From contig JALMQS010000069.1 of assembly GCA_024734495.1 (NCBI GenBank), positions 472,961 to 536,960 on the forward strand: DNA of 64,000 nucleotides, in the 5' to 3' direction. Position numbers and translations under genes: made by a program. This stretch comes from Forficula auricularia. Lineage: Eukaryota > Arthropoda > Insecta > Dermaptera > Forficulidae. Below, in pieces: positions 63,951 through 64,000 of this stretch (its first letter is position 1; each line of letters starts with the position of its first letter). The notes beneath the pieces are model-generated. The model saw nothing but the letters and a program-made list of their open reading frames with translations, was not told the DNA's origin and made no database searches.

Positions 63951-64000
63951 TACTTAAAATAGGTGTATAATTTATTCATATTAAACAGAGATCGATTTTG

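Overview
The window looks like a piece of an AT-rich arthropod genome, most probably an insect. The evidence is an env-carrying gypsy-type element (an errantivirus), mariner and pogo-like DNA transposons, Penelope-like, RTE-like and I/Jockey-like retroelement remnants, a tRNA-derived SINE, nuclear tRNA-Lys genes and GT-AG-bounded exon-like islands. No bacterial features are present. Almost everything recognisable is repetitive DNA, often nested; the sequence between is AT-rich and featureless to my eye.

Layout. 0-15 kb: Helitron-like 3' ends, a palindrome holding two tRNA-Lys genes, other palindromes with tRNA-like sequence in their arms, and two copies of a TTAA-flanked MITE (2.1 and 13.8 kb), the second broken by a Penelope-like insertion. 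15.8-24.5 kb: a composite repeat with an almost perfect 465-bp palindrome, a SINE interrupted by a poly-A retro-insertion, and a long foldback whose right arm carries an RTE-like LINE that is itself broken by a Penelope-like insertion. 25-34 kb: copies of a minisatellite-bearing MITE, several foldbacks, an RTE 3' end and three candidate non-coding exons. 35-45.5 kb: tandemly repeated exon-like cassettes on the + strand, separated by an errantivirus on the - strand (37-43.7 kb; gag, pol and env, with one frameshift in RT and only one LTR visible). 45.5-64 kb: an unidentified GC-richer block, more foldbacks, a pogo-like MITE, two LINE 3' ends head to head, a Penelope-like element with a GIY-YIG endonuclease frame, two internally deleted mariners, and two phase-compatible coding exons of an unidentified host gene on the - strand (57.2 and 62.7 kb).

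The most notable signal is not a protein. About twenty places, on both strands, carry the layout of a type I hammerhead ribozyme: CTGA(T/A)GA, a short GC-rich hairpin, GAAA, then usually (A)CGTC or ACTATAGTC. Most lie in the arms of inverted repeats, so one locus often holds a sense and an antisense copy. One family is tied to Penelope-like elements by a GIY-YIG frame and 12-13-bp target duplications; other families share the layout but differ in sequence. Ribozyme activity is inferred from sequence only.
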